From Thauera humireducens (GTDB taxonomy: Bacteria > Pseudomonadota > Gammaproteobacteria > Burkholderiales > Rhodocyclaceae): 64,000 bases of DNA. The stretch covers positions 3,162,001 to 3,226,000 of the forward strand of contig NZ_CP014646.1 of NCBI RefSeq assembly GCF_001051995.2, given 5' to 3'. How positions within the stretch are numbered: the first letter of the stretch is position 1; each line of letters opens with the position of its first letter. Of this stretch, positions 17,821 to 26,321 are shown piece after piece. The position numbers were made by a program, and so were the translations under genes. The notes under the pieces were generated by a model. It saw nothing but the letters and a program-made list of their open reading frames with translations. It made no database searches and was not told the origin of the DNA.

Positions 17821-19364
17821 CAGTCGTCCACCGCGCCGTCGGTCTGCGGCCGGCCCAGGCGGCCGAGCGCCTCGCGCAGCCACCACACCATGACCACGCC
17901 GGGTATCGCGACGATGATCGAGAAGATGAAGAATGCCGGCCAGCCGATGCTCTGCGACAGCACGCCCGACAGCGGGCTGACGTAGATCCGCCCCACCGCG
18001 GCGAAGGCCGAGAGCATGGCGTAGTGGGTGGCGGTGAAGTGCTGGTTGCACAGCCCCATCAGCAGTGCAACGAAGGCCACCGTGCCCATGCCGCCGCTGA
18101 TGTTCTCGCCGGCGATCACGGTGAGCAGCAGCAGGTCGAGCGCCGCCGGCGCATCCAGCGACACGAAGCCCCAGTCGAAGGCCGGCATCATCACCGCGCC
18201 CCAGGCACCCTTGCCGAGCTGGGCGAGCAGGTAGAAGCCGAAGTTCGACACCAGCTGCAGCACGCCGAACAGCAGCAGCGAGCGGTACAGCGCCAGCCGC
18301 GTCATGATCAGCCCGCCGATGAAGGCGCCGAGGATGGTGAGCCAGATGCCGATGACCTTGTTGGCGATGCCGACCTCTTCCTGCGAAAAACCCATGCCCT
18401 TGATCAGGAAGGGCGTGGTCAGGCTGCCGGCGAAGGCGTCACCGAGCTTGTAGAGGATGATCAGCGCGAGGAAGGCGGCCGCGCCCTGCTGCGCGAAGTA
18501 GCTCGACAGCGAGCGGTTGAGCGTCTCGAAGCCGGCGCGCCGCGCCGCCCACCACGCCAGCGGCAGGGCGAGCGCGATCTCGGCGAGGACGAACAGCAGC
18601 TGGATCCAGCGATTCGTGTCGTCGGGGTTCAGCCCGATCAGGATCAGCGCCTGGCGCGCGATCCAGTAGCCGGCGGCCACGCCGGCGAGCATCGCGGCAA
18701 AACCGACCAGCTCGCGCTTCGGGTCGGAATCGAGCGGCTTCAACGCGGCCGACACGCGCGGCAGCGCCAGCAGCGAGGCCACGCCGCAGGCGAGCATGAT
18801 CAGCGCCATCGTTTCGTAAACCCGCGGCCACGATGCCCATTGCCCGGCCCAGATCAGCGCGATGCCGCCGGACAGGATCATCGCCAGGCGGTAGGCGAAG
18901 ACGTGCACCGAGGCGCCCAGGCCGCGCTCGGCTTCGGGCAGCAGGTCGGTGCGGTAGGCGTCGACCACCACGTCCTGCGAGGCCGACAGGAAGGCCACCA
19001 GCACCGCGGCGGCGGCGAACAGGCCCGGCGTCGCGGTGGGCGACAGGCTCGCCATCCACCATAGCAGCACCGCCAGCGCCAGCTGGGTCAGCGCCAGCCA
19101 GCCGCGGCGACGACCGAGCCAGGGCGGCTCGAAGCGGTCCATCAGCGGCGCCCACAGGAACTTGAAGGTGTAGGGCACGCCGACGAGGCCGAAGAAGCCG
19201 ATGGTCGCCAGATCCACGCCGTCCACCGTCAGCCACGCCTGCATCGCCTGGCCGGTCAGCGCCAGCGGCAGGCCGGAGGCGAAGCCGAGCACCAGAATGG
19301 CGGACAGGCGCCAGGCGCGCGCAAGGGCGGGAGACAGGGAGGCAGGCAAGGGGGTGGGGTGCAA
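17820..19364 (-). CDS. ampG: AmpG-like muropeptide permease (MFS)
   Basis: 514-residue major-facilitator transporter with at least twelve membrane helices. AmpG-type motifs: LVLGFASGLPLALTGQ near the N-terminus, GVPYTFKFLWAPLMDR, LSASQDVVVDAYRTDLL and AGENISGGMGTVAFVALLM. AmpG imports GlcNAc-anhydroMurNAc peptides released by cell-wall turnover and so affects recycling and, where present, AmpC induction. No ampC or ampD is in view. Translation is linked to azlC by an overlapping TGATG. A 152-base spacer separates it from the divergent gene at 19517 and presumably holds both promoters. Confidence 0.88.
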   Translation of the reverse strand: MHPTPLPASLSPALARAWRLSAILVLGFASGLPLALTGQAMQAWLTVDGVDLATIGFFGLVGVPYTFKFLWAPLMDRFEPPWLGRRRGWLALTQLALAVLLWWMASLSPTATPGLFAAAAVLVAFLSASQDVVVDAYRTDLLPEAERGLGASVHVFAYRLAMILSGGIALIWAGQWASWPRVYETMALIMLACGVASLLALPRVSAALKPLDSDPKRELVGFAAMLAGVAAGYWIARQALILIGLNPDDTNRWIQLLFVLAEIALALPLAWWAARRAGFETLNRSLSSYFAQQGAAAFLALIILYKLGDAFAGSLTTPFLIKGMGFSQEEVGIANKVIGIWLTILGAFIGGLIMTRLALYRSLLLFGVLQLVSNFGFYLLAQLGKGAWGAVMMPAFDWGFVSLDAPAALDLLLLTVIAGENISGGMGTVAFVALLMGLCNQHFTATHYAMLSAFAAVGRIYVSPLSGVLSQSIGWPAFFIFSIIVAIPGVVMVWWLREALGRLGRPQTDGAVDD

Positions 19365-19516
19365 GGGACGAGGCGGGAGGCGCTGCGGAGCGGCGCATTA
19401 TCGCAGATCGGGGGAGGGCGCCGGTTTACACAATTCGATACGTTGCTTGCGTCCGGCGCCATCTGCCTCAACAATGCGCGCATTCCGCGTTTCCAGCTTC
19501 GAGGAGGGAGTCCTTC

Positions 19517-19834
19517 ATGTCCTACACAGTGACCGTGGTGTTCGGTGGCAACCGCGAGTACGAGTTTGCGTTGCACGAATCCGAAGTGGCGGGAACGACC
19601 AAGGACCAGGCGCGCAGCTGGCTGGCGAAGGAATTCGAGGAACTCGAGTGCACGCCCTCCAACCCGATGGGTAAGGTGCTGGTGCTGGACATGATCCTCA
19701 ACGTCGCCAAGTACGGTGGCGAAAGCCGCTTCGAGCAGGCGTCCGACTGGGCGAAGAAGTTCGCGGTGGTGACGGCAGCCGCGCTCGATCGTCCCGCCGT
19801 GCGCGTGGACGTGTCGGCCTTCGTCGTCGGCTGA
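19517..19834 (+). CDS. Conserved hypothetical protein, 105 residues
   Basis: I do not recognise a named family. The ORF has a strong ribosome-binding site (GAGGAGGGA at 19500-19508) and a balanced composition, so it is very likely a real gene. It starts MSYTVTVVFGGNREYEFALH and contains VLDMILNVAKYGGESRF. No signal peptide, membrane helix or Cys/His cluster is present. The alternating hydrophobic N-terminus and later helices suggest a small alpha/beta cytoplasmic protein. It is monocistronic, with the divergent permease on one side and a hairpin (19849-19884) before the convergent metW on the other. Confidence 0.7.
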   Translation: MSYTVTVVFGGNREYEFALHESEVAGTTKDQARSWLAKEFEELECTPSNPMGKVLVLDMILNVAKYGGESRFEQASDWAKKFAVVTAAALDRPAVRVDVSAFVVG

Positions 19835-19848
19835 TCTCCGCGTTACCT

Positions 19849-19884
19849 GACCGGGGCGCCCTGCATCGGCAGCGCGCCCCGGTC
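19849..19884. terminator. Hairpin between convergent genes (bidirectional terminator candidate)
   Basis: Perfect 11-bp inverted repeat GACCGGGGCGC / GCGCCCCGGTC around a 14-base loop, placed between the stops of the 105-residue gene and metW. The following T-tract is weak (TGCGTT), so termination strength is uncertain. Confidence 0.55.
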
Positions 19885-19889
19885 TGCGT

Positions 19890-20477
19890 TCAGCCGCGTC
19901 CCAGGCGGTACACCGCCACGCTGGCGAGAAAGTTCGGCTCCTCGAGCACCAGCTTGCCCTCGTCGAAAGCCAGGCGCTCTCGCACCGCGATGCCGTTCAT
20001 CTCGCACAGTGCGTCGAAGTCGGCGATGGTGAAGAAGCGCACGTTGGGGGTGTTGAACCACTGGTGCGGCAGGCTTTCCGACACCGGCATGCGGCCGTTG
20101 AGGATGCTCTGGCGGTGGCGCCAGTAACCGAAGTTCGGGAAGCTCACCACGGCCTCGCGGCCCACGCGCAGCATCTCGTGCAGGATGCCCTGGGTGTTGT
20201 GCATGGCCTGCAGCGACAGGCTCATGATGACGTGGTCGAAGAAGCCGTCCTCCAGCCCCACCAGGCCCTTTTCCAGGTCCATCTGGATCACGTTGACGCC
20301 GTTCTTCACGCTTGCCAGCAGCTTGTCGGGGTCGTTCTCGACGCCGTAGCCGTGCACCTGGCGTACCTGCATCAGGTGCTTGAGCAGGTCGCCATCGCCG
20401 CAGCCGAGGTCGAGCACCTTCTCGCCGGGCTCGATCCACTGGGTGATCACTTCATAGTCGTAGCGGTAGGAGGTCAT
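19890..20477 (-). CDS. metW: MetW, methionine biosynthesis methyltransferase-like protein
   Basis: 195 residues, the normal size of MetW. It has a class-I SAM-binding motif VLDLGCGDGDLL at the N-terminus, then MSLSLQAMHN and VVSFPNFGYWRHR. MetW works with MetX in homoserine acylation or methionine supply in proteobacteria; its exact reaction is not settled. It lies 82 bases downstream of metX with a palindromic repeat (20509-20558) in the gap, and probably shares the riboswitch-controlled transcript. Confidence 0.94.
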   Translation of the reverse strand: MTSYRYDYEVITQWIEPGEKVLDLGCGDGDLLKHLMQVRQVHGYGVENDPDKLLASVKNGVNVIQMDLEKGLVGLEDGFFDHVIMSLSLQAMHNTQGILHEMLRVGREAVVSFPNFGYWRHRQSILNGRMPVSESLPHQWFNTPNVRFFTIADFDALCEMNGIAVRERLAFDEGKLVLEEPNFLASVAVYRLGRG

Positions 20478-20508
20478 ATCAGTATGCGCCGAACCGTCTC
20501 AAGCGTAC

Positions 20509-20558
20509 TGACACCCCCTTGGGGGGCAGCGAACGCAGTGAGCGTGGGGGTTGTGTCA
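20509..20558. repeat. Palindromic intergenic repeat between metX and metW
   Basis: An imperfect inverted repeat whose outer arms are TGACAC and GTGTCA. Inside are facing C/G runs (CCCCCTTGGGGGG ... GTGGGGG) around GCAGCGAACGCAGTGAGCG. The inner sequence looks like a dispersed palindrome common between genes in betaproteobacteria (recalled, not searched). It could modulate metX/metW transcript levels as a stabilising or partly terminating hairpin. Confidence 0.55.
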
Positions 20559-20559
20559 T

Positions 20560-21696
20560 TCATGCCTCGATGCGGTCGAACCAGGCCGACAGCAGCGCGT
20601 GGTAGCGCGTTTCGTCGAGCAGGAAGGAGTCGTGGCCGGCCGGACAGTCGATCTCGGCGTAGCTGACCCTGCGCTTGTTGTGTAGCAGCGCATAGACGAT
20701 CTCGCGCGAACGCTCGGGCGAGAAGCGCCAGTCGGTGGTGAAGGACACCACCAGGAAGTCGGCGCTGGCGCGGGCGAGCGCGGCGGGCAGGTTGCCGCCG
20801 TATTCGAAGGCAGGGTCGAAGTAGTCCAGTGCCTTGGTCGTCAGCAGGTAGGTGTTGGCGTCGAAGTAGCCGGCGAACTTGTCGCCCTGGTAGCGCAGGT
20901 AGGACTCGATCTCGAACTCGACGTCATAGCTGTAGGTGTTGCGGCCGTGGCGCAGGCTGCGGCCGAATTTCTCCGCCATCGCGTCGTCGGACAGGTAGGT
21001 GATGTGGCCCACCATGCGCGCCAGCTTGAGCCCGCGCGCCGGAACCACGCCGTGCTCGTAGAAGTGTCCGCCGTGGAATTCGGGGTCGGTCAGGATGGCC
21101 TGTCGCGCCACTTCGTTGAAGGCGATGTTCTGTGCGGTGAGCTTGGGCGCCGCGGCGATCACCGCGACGTGGCCGACGCGCTCGGGAAACTGCAGCGCCC
21201 ATGACAGTGCCTGCATGCCGCCCAGGCTGCCGCCGACCACGGCGGCGAAGCGCCGGATGCCGAGCTGGTCCGCGAGGCGGGCCTGCGATTCGACCCAGTC
21301 CTCGACGGTGACGAAGGGAAAGTCTGCGCCCCATAGCCTGCCGGTGGCCGGGTTCATCTGGTTGGGACCGGACGAACCGTAGCAGCCGCCGAGGTTGTTG
21401 ACGCCGATGACGAAGAACTTGCGCGTATCCAGCGGCTTGCCCGGACCGACCAGGTTGTCCCACCAGCCGACGTTGTGCGGCGCGTCGGCATAGGTGCCGG
21501 CAACGTGGTGCGAGCCCGACAGCGCGTGACACACCAGCACCGCATTGCTGCGATCGGCGTTGAGCGTGCCGTAGGTCTCGTAGACGAGGTGGTAGTGGTC
21601 CAGCGTGCCGCCGCCGCGCAGGGCCAGCGGCTCGGTGAACTCGGCGCGTTGCGGGGTGACCACACCGACCGATTGGGGTTGGATCATTTTCGTCAT
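20560..21696 (-). CDS. metX: MetX, homoserine O-acyltransferase
   Basis: 378-residue alpha/beta-hydrolase-fold enzyme for the first committed step of methionine synthesis, acyl transfer from acetyl- or succinyl-CoA to homoserine. Motifs: [13 protein letters not shown], the nucleophile elbow [10 protein letters not shown] (S157), and [12 protein letters not shown] near the C-terminus with the catalytic His. Acetyl versus succinyl specificity cannot be told by eye; many proteobacterial MetX proteins use succinyl-CoA. The start is uncertain: ATG 21696 is used, with TTG 21702 and ATG 21687 nearby. A SAM-II riboswitch and an intrinsic terminator occupy the leader, so expression should fall when SAM is plentiful. 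Confidence 0.95.
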   Translation of the reverse strand: MTKMIQPQSVGVVTPQRAEFTEPLALRGGGTLDHYHLVYETYGTLNADRSNAVLVCHALSGSHHVAGTYADAPHNVGWWDNLVGPGKPLDTRKFFVIGVNNLGGCYGSSGPNQMNPATGRLWGADFPFVTVEDWVESQARLADQLGIRRFAAVVGGSLGGMQALSWALQFPERVGHVAVIAAAPKLTAQNIAFNEVARQAILTDPEFHGGHFYEHGVVPARGLKLARMVGHITYLSDDAMAEKFGRSLRHGRNTYSYDVEFEIESYLRYQGDKFAGYFDANTYLLTTKALDYFDPAFEYGGNLPAALARASADFLVVSFTTDWRFSPERSREIVYALLHNKRRVSYAEIDCPAGHDSFLLDETRYHALLSAWFDRIEA

Positions 21697-21705
21697 CTGC
21701 AAAAC

Positions 21706-21739
21706 AAAAAACCCAGTCGGCTGAAGACGCGGACTGGGT
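21706..21739 (-). terminator. Intrinsic terminator in the metX leader
   Basis: On the minus strand an 8-bp stem (ACCCAGTC pairing with GACTGGGT, 21711-21718 and 21732-21739) with a 13-base loop runs directly into six T residues at 21706-21711. It begins one or two bases after the riboswitch core and ends just before metX, so it most likely carries out riboswitch-controlled attenuation. Confidence 0.8.
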
Positions 21740-21797
21740 GCCCTCGCTTTAGCCGTATTTGTTGAGCGCCCGCAAGCTGTTGATCAAATCGGCGCTA
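21740..21797 (-). ncRNA. SAM-II riboswitch
   Basis: The minus-strand leader of metX matches the SAM-II (SAM_alpha) class in order and spacing. P1 5' arm AGCGCC is followed by the conserved GATTTGA in loop 1, then GCTTGC, the P1 3' arm GGCGCT, a short A-rich linker (CAACAAATA) and the conserved GGCTAAAG. SAM-II is an H-type pseudoknot that binds S-adenosylmethionine and represses metX/metA genes, mostly described from alphaproteobacteria. Here the aptamer abuts an intrinsic terminator instead of a ribosome-binding site, suggesting transcriptional control. Confidence 0.85.
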
Positions 21798-21806
21798 GGT
21801 CGGGCG

Positions 21807-21835
21807 AACTTAGCGCTCGTGGCGGGAAAAGTCAA
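21807..21835 (-). promoter_or_regulatory. Putative metX promoter
   Basis: TTGACT (-35, 21830-21835) and TAAGTT (-10, 21807-21812) with 17 bases between them on the minus strand. Transcription would begin just upstream of the riboswitch P1 stem, which is the expected place. The -10 is a weak match. Confidence 0.5.
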
Positions 21836-21885
21836 ACGTCGGCGCCGTGATAAGATTTTCGCCCGCAACGTCCATCCGCATCGCC

Positions 21886-22089
21886 ATGATCCAGGTCATC
21901 GTCAACGGCCAGCCCGAATCGCTGGCGCCCGGTATCACCGTTTTCGGACTGCTCGAGGCCCGCGGCCTCGTCGGCAAGCGTCTGGCGGTCGAGCGTAACG
22001 GCGAGATCGTGCCGAAGGCGCGTCACGCCGAGGTCGCGCTGACCGACGGCGACCGGCTCGAGATCGTCGTCGCCGTCGGCGGCGGCTGA
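21886..22089 (+). CDS. thiS: ThiS sulfur-carrier protein
   Basis: 67-residue ubiquitin-fold sulfur carrier for thiazole synthesis. It starts [13 protein letters not shown] and ends with the required Gly-Gly tail (VAVGGG), whose terminus becomes the thiocarboxylate. The start at 21886 aligns with ThiS N-termini; an upstream in-frame start at 21847 would add an unrelated extension. It is divergent from metX, and thiG follows 101 bases downstream. No TPP riboswitch is recognisable upstream. Confidence 0.94.
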   Translation: MIQVIVNGQPESLAPGITVFGLLEARGLVGKRLAVERNGEIVPKARHAEVALTDGDRLEIVVAVGGG

Positions 22090-22190
22090 GCTCCGGCGCC
22101 GAGAATGCGCGACCCGGCAACGCAGCGGCGAACTTTCCGCGCGCAGCCGGTCTTCACCACAGTCACTCAAGAACAGCACAGGCTCACACC

Positions 22191-22976
22191 ATGAACGACC
22201 CCCTGGTCATTGCCGGTAAGTCCTACAACTCGCGACTGCTCGTCGGCACCGGCAAGTACAAGGATTTCGCCGAGACGCGCGAAGCGATCGACGCCAGCGG
22301 CGCCGAGATCGTCACCGTCGCCATCCGCCGCACCAACATCGGCCAGAACCCGGACGAGCCCAACCTGCTCGACGTGCTGCCGCCGGAAAAATTCACCATC
22401 CTGCCCAACACCGCCGGCTGCTACACCGCCGACGACGCGGTGCGCACGCTGCGCCTGGCGCGCGAGCTGCTGGACGGGCATGCGCTGGTCAAGCTGGAAG
22501 TGCTGGGCGACCCCAAGAACCTGTTCCCCAACATGCCCGAGACGCTCAAGGCGGCCGAGACTCTGGTCAGGGACGGCTTCGACGTCATGGTCTACTGCGC
22601 CGACGATCCCATCCAGGCGAAGATGCTCGAGGACATCGGCTGCTGCGCGATCATGCCGCTGGCCTCGCTGATCGGCTCCGGCATGGGCATCCTGAACCCG
22701 TGGAACCTGCGCCTCATCATCGACAACGCCAAGGTGCCGGTGCTGGTCGACGCCGGCGTGGGCACCGCGTCGGATGCCGCGATCGCGATGGAGCTGGGTT
22801 GCGACGGCGTGCTGATGAACACCGCGATCGCCGCCGCCGGCAAGCCGGTGCTGATGGCGAGCGCGATGCGCAAGGCCGTCGAGGCCGGCCGTGAGGCCTT
22901 CCTCGCCGGGCGCATGCCGCGCAAGTTCTATTCGGCCGATCCGAGTTCGCCGACCCAGGGGCTGATCGGTTCATGA
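22191..22976 (+). CDS. thiG: ThiG thiazole synthase
   Basis: 261-residue TIM-barrel enzyme that builds the thiamine thiazole from deoxyxylulose phosphate, dehydroglycine and ThiS thiocarboxylate. Motifs: [45 protein letters not shown] (lysine forming the imine) and [15 protein letters not shown]. Its stop overlaps the trmB start (ATGA), an operonic arrangement also seen in other betaproteobacteria. Confidence 0.97.
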   Translation: MNDPLVIAGKSYNSRLLVGTGKYKDFAETREAIDASGAEIVTVAIRRTNIGQNPDEPNLLDVLPPEKFTILPNTAGCYTADDAVRTLRLARELLDGHALVKLEVLGDPKNLFPNMPETLKAAETLVRDGFDVMVYCADDPIQAKMLEDIGCCAIMPLASLIGSGMGILNPWNLRLIIDNAKVPVLVDAGVGTASDAAIAMELGCDGVLMNTAIAAAGKPVLMASAMRKAVEAGREAFLAGRMPRKFYSADPSSPTQGLIGS

Positions 22977-23731
22977 GCCACGCCAACGACACGCAGCGCG
23001 TGCAGGAACCCGTCGCCGGGGTCGAGATCATCGGCCGCGACAGCCCGGAACACCGCTTCTCCAGCCGCAGCATCCGCAGCTTCGTGCTGCGCCAGGGCCG
23101 CATGTCCGAGGCGCAGCAGCGTTACCTGGACGACATGTTGCCGAAGGTCGGCATCGACTACCGTGTGGCGCCGCTCGACCTCGACGCAGCCTTCGGCCGC
23201 AAGGCGCCGAAGATCCTCGAGATCGGCTTCGGCATGGGCGAGACGACGGCGAGGATCGCCGCCGCGATGCCCGACCACGACTTCCTCGGCATCGAGGTCC
23301 ACACGCCGGGTGTCGGCGCGCTGTGCAAGCTCATCGCCGAGGGCGATCTCGGCAACCTGCGGATCATGCAGCACGACGCGGTCGAGGTGATGCGCGACAT
23401 GATCGCCGACGCTGCGCTGGCCGGCGTGCATGTCTTCTTCCCCGACCCCTGGCGCAAGAAGCGCCACTTCAAGCGTCGCATCATCCAGTCCGATTTCGTC
23501 GCGCTGATCGCGCAGAAACTCGCCCCCGGCGGCTACCTGCACTGCGCCACCGACTGGGAGGACTACGCGCACTGGATGCTCGAGGTCATCTCCGCCGAAC
23601 CGCTGCTGCAGAACACCGCGGACGGTTTCGCGCCGCGCCCCGACTACCGGCCGCTGACCAAGTTCGAGAGCCGCGGCCTGAAGCTGGGCCACGGCGTGTG
23701 GGACCTGGTGTTCCGTCGTCGCGCGGACTGA
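22973..23731 (+). CDS. trmB: TrmB, tRNA (guanine-N7)-methyltransferase
   Basis: 252 residues. SAM-dependent enzyme making m7G46 in tRNA. Key segments: [17 protein letters not shown] (SAM site), [29 protein letters not shown] (catalytic Asp and the substrate-contacting PDPW motif) and [15 protein letters not shown]. Translation is coupled to thiG by ATGA. Confidence 0.97.
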   Translation: MSHANDTQRVQEPVAGVEIIGRDSPEHRFSSRSIRSFVLRQGRMSEAQQRYLDDMLPKVGIDYRVAPLDLDAAFGRKAPKILEIGFGMGETTARIAAAMPDHDFLGIEVHTPGVGALCKLIAEGDLGNLRIMQHDAVEVMRDMIADAALAGVHVFFPDPWRKKRHFKRRIIQSDFVALIAQKLAPGGYLHCATDWEDYAHWMLEVISAEPLLQNTADGFAPRPDYRPLTKFESRGLKLGHGVWDLVFRRRAD

Positions 23732-23744
23732 GGGGAGAGGGCGC

Positions 23745-25583
23745 TTGATCCGGGGTCTGTTCCGCTTCCTCTTCGCCACGCTGCGCCTGTTCGTGCGTAC
23801 GCTGGACTTCGTCGTGCGCGGCCTGTTCTATGCCATGCTGATCTTCAGCGTCGGCATGCTCGTGGCCTTCTTCTTCCGCCCTGCGCCGGACATTCCAGAG
23901 GGGGCGGCGCTCTTGCTGCGCCCGACCGGCAGCCTTGTCGAACAGCCGGTGTTCGAGCGGCCGCTCGATCTGCTGGCGGCCGGCGGTGCGCCGGCGGGGC
24001 AGGCTTCGCTCGGCGACCTGCTCGAGGCGATCCGCGTGGCGAAGGACGATGCGCGCATCAAGGCCCTGGTCATCGAGACCGACGAGTTGATGGCTGGCGG
24101 CCTCTCCAAGCTCGCCGAACTGCGTCAGGCGATTGTCGACTTCAAGGCCTCCGGCAAGCCGGTGCTCGCGCGCGGCGAGCGCTTCACCCAGGGGCAGTAC
24201 TACCTCGCCACGGTGGCGGACGAACTGCATCTGTCGCCGGACGGCTTCGTGCTGCTGCACGGCCTGTCGCGCTACGGCGCCTACTTCAAGGAGGCGCTCG
24301 ACGCGCTGGGCGTGAAGGTGCATGTGTTCCGCGTCGGCGAATACAAGTCCTTCTCCGAGCCCTTCACCCGCAACGACATGTCGGAGGAGGACCGCGAGGC
24401 CTCGCGCGACCTGCTCGACGGACTATGGACGATGCTGCGCGACGACATCGCGGTCGCGCGCAAGCTTGCGCCGGAAGCGGTCGAAGCCCACGTGCAGAAC
24501 TATCGCGACGCGCTTGCCGCGGCGGGCGGCGACGCCGCGCTGGCGGCACGCAGCGCCGGTCTGGTTGACCGCTTCAGCACCCGCGACGAGTGGCGGGCGC
24601 GGCTGGTCGAGCGCGTGGGCGCCCACGCGGGCAGCGGCGACGCGCGCATGGTCGAGATCGGCGAGTACCTGGCGGTGGTCCGCGGCGCACGCCACGCACC
24701 GGCGGAGAAGGTGGCCGTGCTGGTGGCGCAGGGTGCGATCGTCGACGGGCGCGAGCCGGCTGGCGTGGTGGGCGGCGACACCTTTGCCGAGCTGATCCGC
24801 GCGGCGCGCGAGGACGAGCAGGTCAAGGCGGTGGTGGTGCGCATCGACAGCCCGGGCGGCAGCGCCTGGGCGTCGGAAGTCGTCCGTCGCGAACTCGAGC
24901 TGACCCGCCAGGCGGGCAAGCCGGTGATCGCGTCGATGAGTTCGGTGGCGGCCTCGGGCGGTTACTGGATCGCGGCGGGCGCCGACGAGATCTGGGCCGC
25001 GCCCTCGACGCTGACCGGCTCGATCGGCATCTTCGCGATGTTCCCCGAGTTCTCGGAGCCGTTGCGCCGCCTGGGCATCGGCGTCGACGGCGTGGCGACC
25101 GCGCCGCTGGCCGGTGCGCTCGACCCGCGTCGTCCGCTCAGTCCGGCGGCGGCCGATGCGATGCAGCTCGGCATCGAGCACGGCTATCGCCGCTTCCTCG
25201 ACGTCGTCGGCAAGGCGCGCGACATGAGCGCGGCCGAGGTCGATGCCGTCGCCCGCGGCCGGGTGTGGACCGGCAAGGCCGCGCACGAGCTCGGTCTGGT
25301 CGACCAGCTTGGCGGTCTCGAGGCCGCGGTCGCTGCGGCCGCCGGGCGTGCGGGCCTCAGCGACTACGAGGTCGTGTGGCCGACGGCGGACGAGTCGCTG
25401 CAGCAGCGCCTGCTACGCAAGCTGACGGGTTTTGCCGAGGATTTGGGCATCGATGCCGGTTTCGCCGCCAGGCCCTCACCGCTCGCCCGCCTGCTTGCAG
25501 AGGTGCAGGCACCGGCCGCCGACCTGCTGCGCTGGAACGATCCGCAGCACCTGTACATGCATTGCCTGTGCGAGGCGCCGTGA
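23745..25583 (+). CDS. sppA: SppA-type signal-peptide peptidase (S49)
   Basis: 612-residue tandem-domain S49 protease, the 67K type like E. coli SppA (618). The catalytic Lys lies in the first repeat (K201 in GEYKSFSEPF) and the nucleophile Ser in the second (S404 in AASGGYWIAAGADEI), matching the Lys/Ser dyad positions. An N-terminal membrane anchor (about 20-45) holds it on the periplasmic face of the inner membrane, where it degrades cleaved signal peptides. The start is TTG 23745 with GAGAGG just upstream; the next ATG (about 23835) would truncate the membrane segment. Confidence 0.93.
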   Translation: MIRGLFRFLFATLRLFVRTLDFVVRGLFYAMLIFSVGMLVAFFFRPAPDIPEGAALLLRPTGSLVEQPVFERPLDLLAAGGAPAGQASLGDLLEAIRVAKDDARIKALVIETDELMAGGLSKLAELRQAIVDFKASGKPVLARGERFTQGQYYLATVADELHLSPDGFVLLHGLSRYGAYFKEALDALGVKVHVFRVGEYKSFSEPFTRNDMSEEDREASRDLLDGLWTMLRDDIAVARKLAPEAVEAHVQNYRDALAAAGGDAALAARSAGLVDRFSTRDEWRARLVERVGAHAGSGDARMVEIGEYLAVVRGARHAPAEKVAVLVAQGAIVDGREPAGVVGGDTFAELIRAAREDEQVKAVVVRIDSPGGSAWASEVVRRELELTRQAGKPVIASMSSVAASGGYWIAAGADEIWAAPSTLTGSIGIFAMFPEFSEPLRRLGIGVDGVATAPLAGALDPRRPLSPAAADAMQLGIEHGYRRFLDVVGKARDMSAAEVDAVARGRVWTGKAAHELGLVDQLGGLEAAVAAAAGRAGLSDYEVVWPTADESLQQRLLRKLTGFAEDLGIDAGFAARPSPLARLLAEVQAPAADLLRWNDPQHLYMHCLCEAP

Positions 25584-25632
25584 GGCCAGGCGCCGCGCAC
25601 GCGATCCACCCGACCGTGACGAAGGAGACAGC

Positions 25633-26259
25633 ATGAAACTCACCAGCCAGAGCTTCAACGACGGTGCGCCGATTCCCGGCGAGTTCGCCTTCTGCATCCC
25701 CGCCGAGGAGGGACACGCCCGCCTCGGTGCCAATCGCAACCCGCAGCTGTCGTGGTCCGACGTGCCGGCGGGCACGCAGTCCTTTGCGCTGATCTGCCAC
25801 GACCCGGACGTGCCGAGCAGGGGCGATGACGTGAACCAGGAAGGCCGCACGGTGCCGGCCAGCCTGCCGCGGGTGGATTTCTTCCACTGGGTGGTGGTGG
25901 ATCTGCCGGCCGACCTGCGCGCCATCGATGCCGGCCACTTCTCCGGTGAAGTCACGCCCGGCGGCAAGCCCGGCCCCGAGACCGCGCTGGGCGCGCGTCA
26001 CGGCGTCAATGACTACACGGCGTGGTTCGCCGGCGACGACGCGATGAAGGGCGACTACCACGGCTACGACGGCCCTTGCCCGCCGTGGAACGACGAGATC
26101 GTGCATCGCTACGTGTTCACGCTGTACGCGCTCGATGTGCCGCGCTGCGCGGTGGAAGGGCGCTTCACCGGTCCCGAGGTGCGTGCGGCGATTGCCGGGC
26201 ACGTGCTGGCCGAGGCGAAGCTCACCGGCACTTACGCACTGAACCCGGCCCTGCGCTGA
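25633..26259 (+). CDS. YbhB/YbcL-family PEBP protein
   Basis: 208-residue phosphatidylethanolamine-binding-protein homologue. Family segments: FALICHDPDVPSRGDDV, HWVVVDLPADL, GYDGPCPPWNDEIVHRY (conserved GPCPP and H-x-Y) and FTLYALDVPR. The ligand-pocket residues Asp and His are present. Bacterial members have no firm function. It has an AGGAGA site before ATG 25633 and no signal peptide. It follows sppA after a 49-base gap and ends at a hairpin facing hemW. Confidence 0.88.
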   Translation: MKLTSQSFNDGAPIPGEFAFCIPAEEGHARLGANRNPQLSWSDVPAGTQSFALICHDPDVPSRGDDVNQEGRTVPASLPRVDFFHWVVVDLPADLRAIDAGHFSGEVTPGGKPGPETALGARHGVNDYTAWFAGDDAMKGDYHGYDGPCPPWNDEIVHRYVFTLYALDVPRCAVEGRFTGPEVRAAIAGHVLAEAKLTGTYALNPALR

Positions 26260-26266
26260 ATCGGCG

Positions 26267-26301
26267 CGTGCGCGCCGGCCCGGCTGGGCCCGGTGCGCAC
26301 G
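26267..26301. terminator. Hairpin between convergent PEBP gene and hemW
   Basis: CGTGCG (26267-26272) and CGCACG (26296-26301) enclose a GC-rich imperfect inner stem (CGCCGGCCC / GGGCCCGGTG). It is well placed to stop transcripts from both sides, but there is no clear T-tract. Confidence 0.45.
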
Positions 26302-26321
26302 GTTACCGCGGGCGGGCGCAG

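Noticed and set aside
22090..22190. TPP riboswitch between thiS and thiG or before thiS
   Set aside because: None of the conserved TPP-aptamer sequences are visible.
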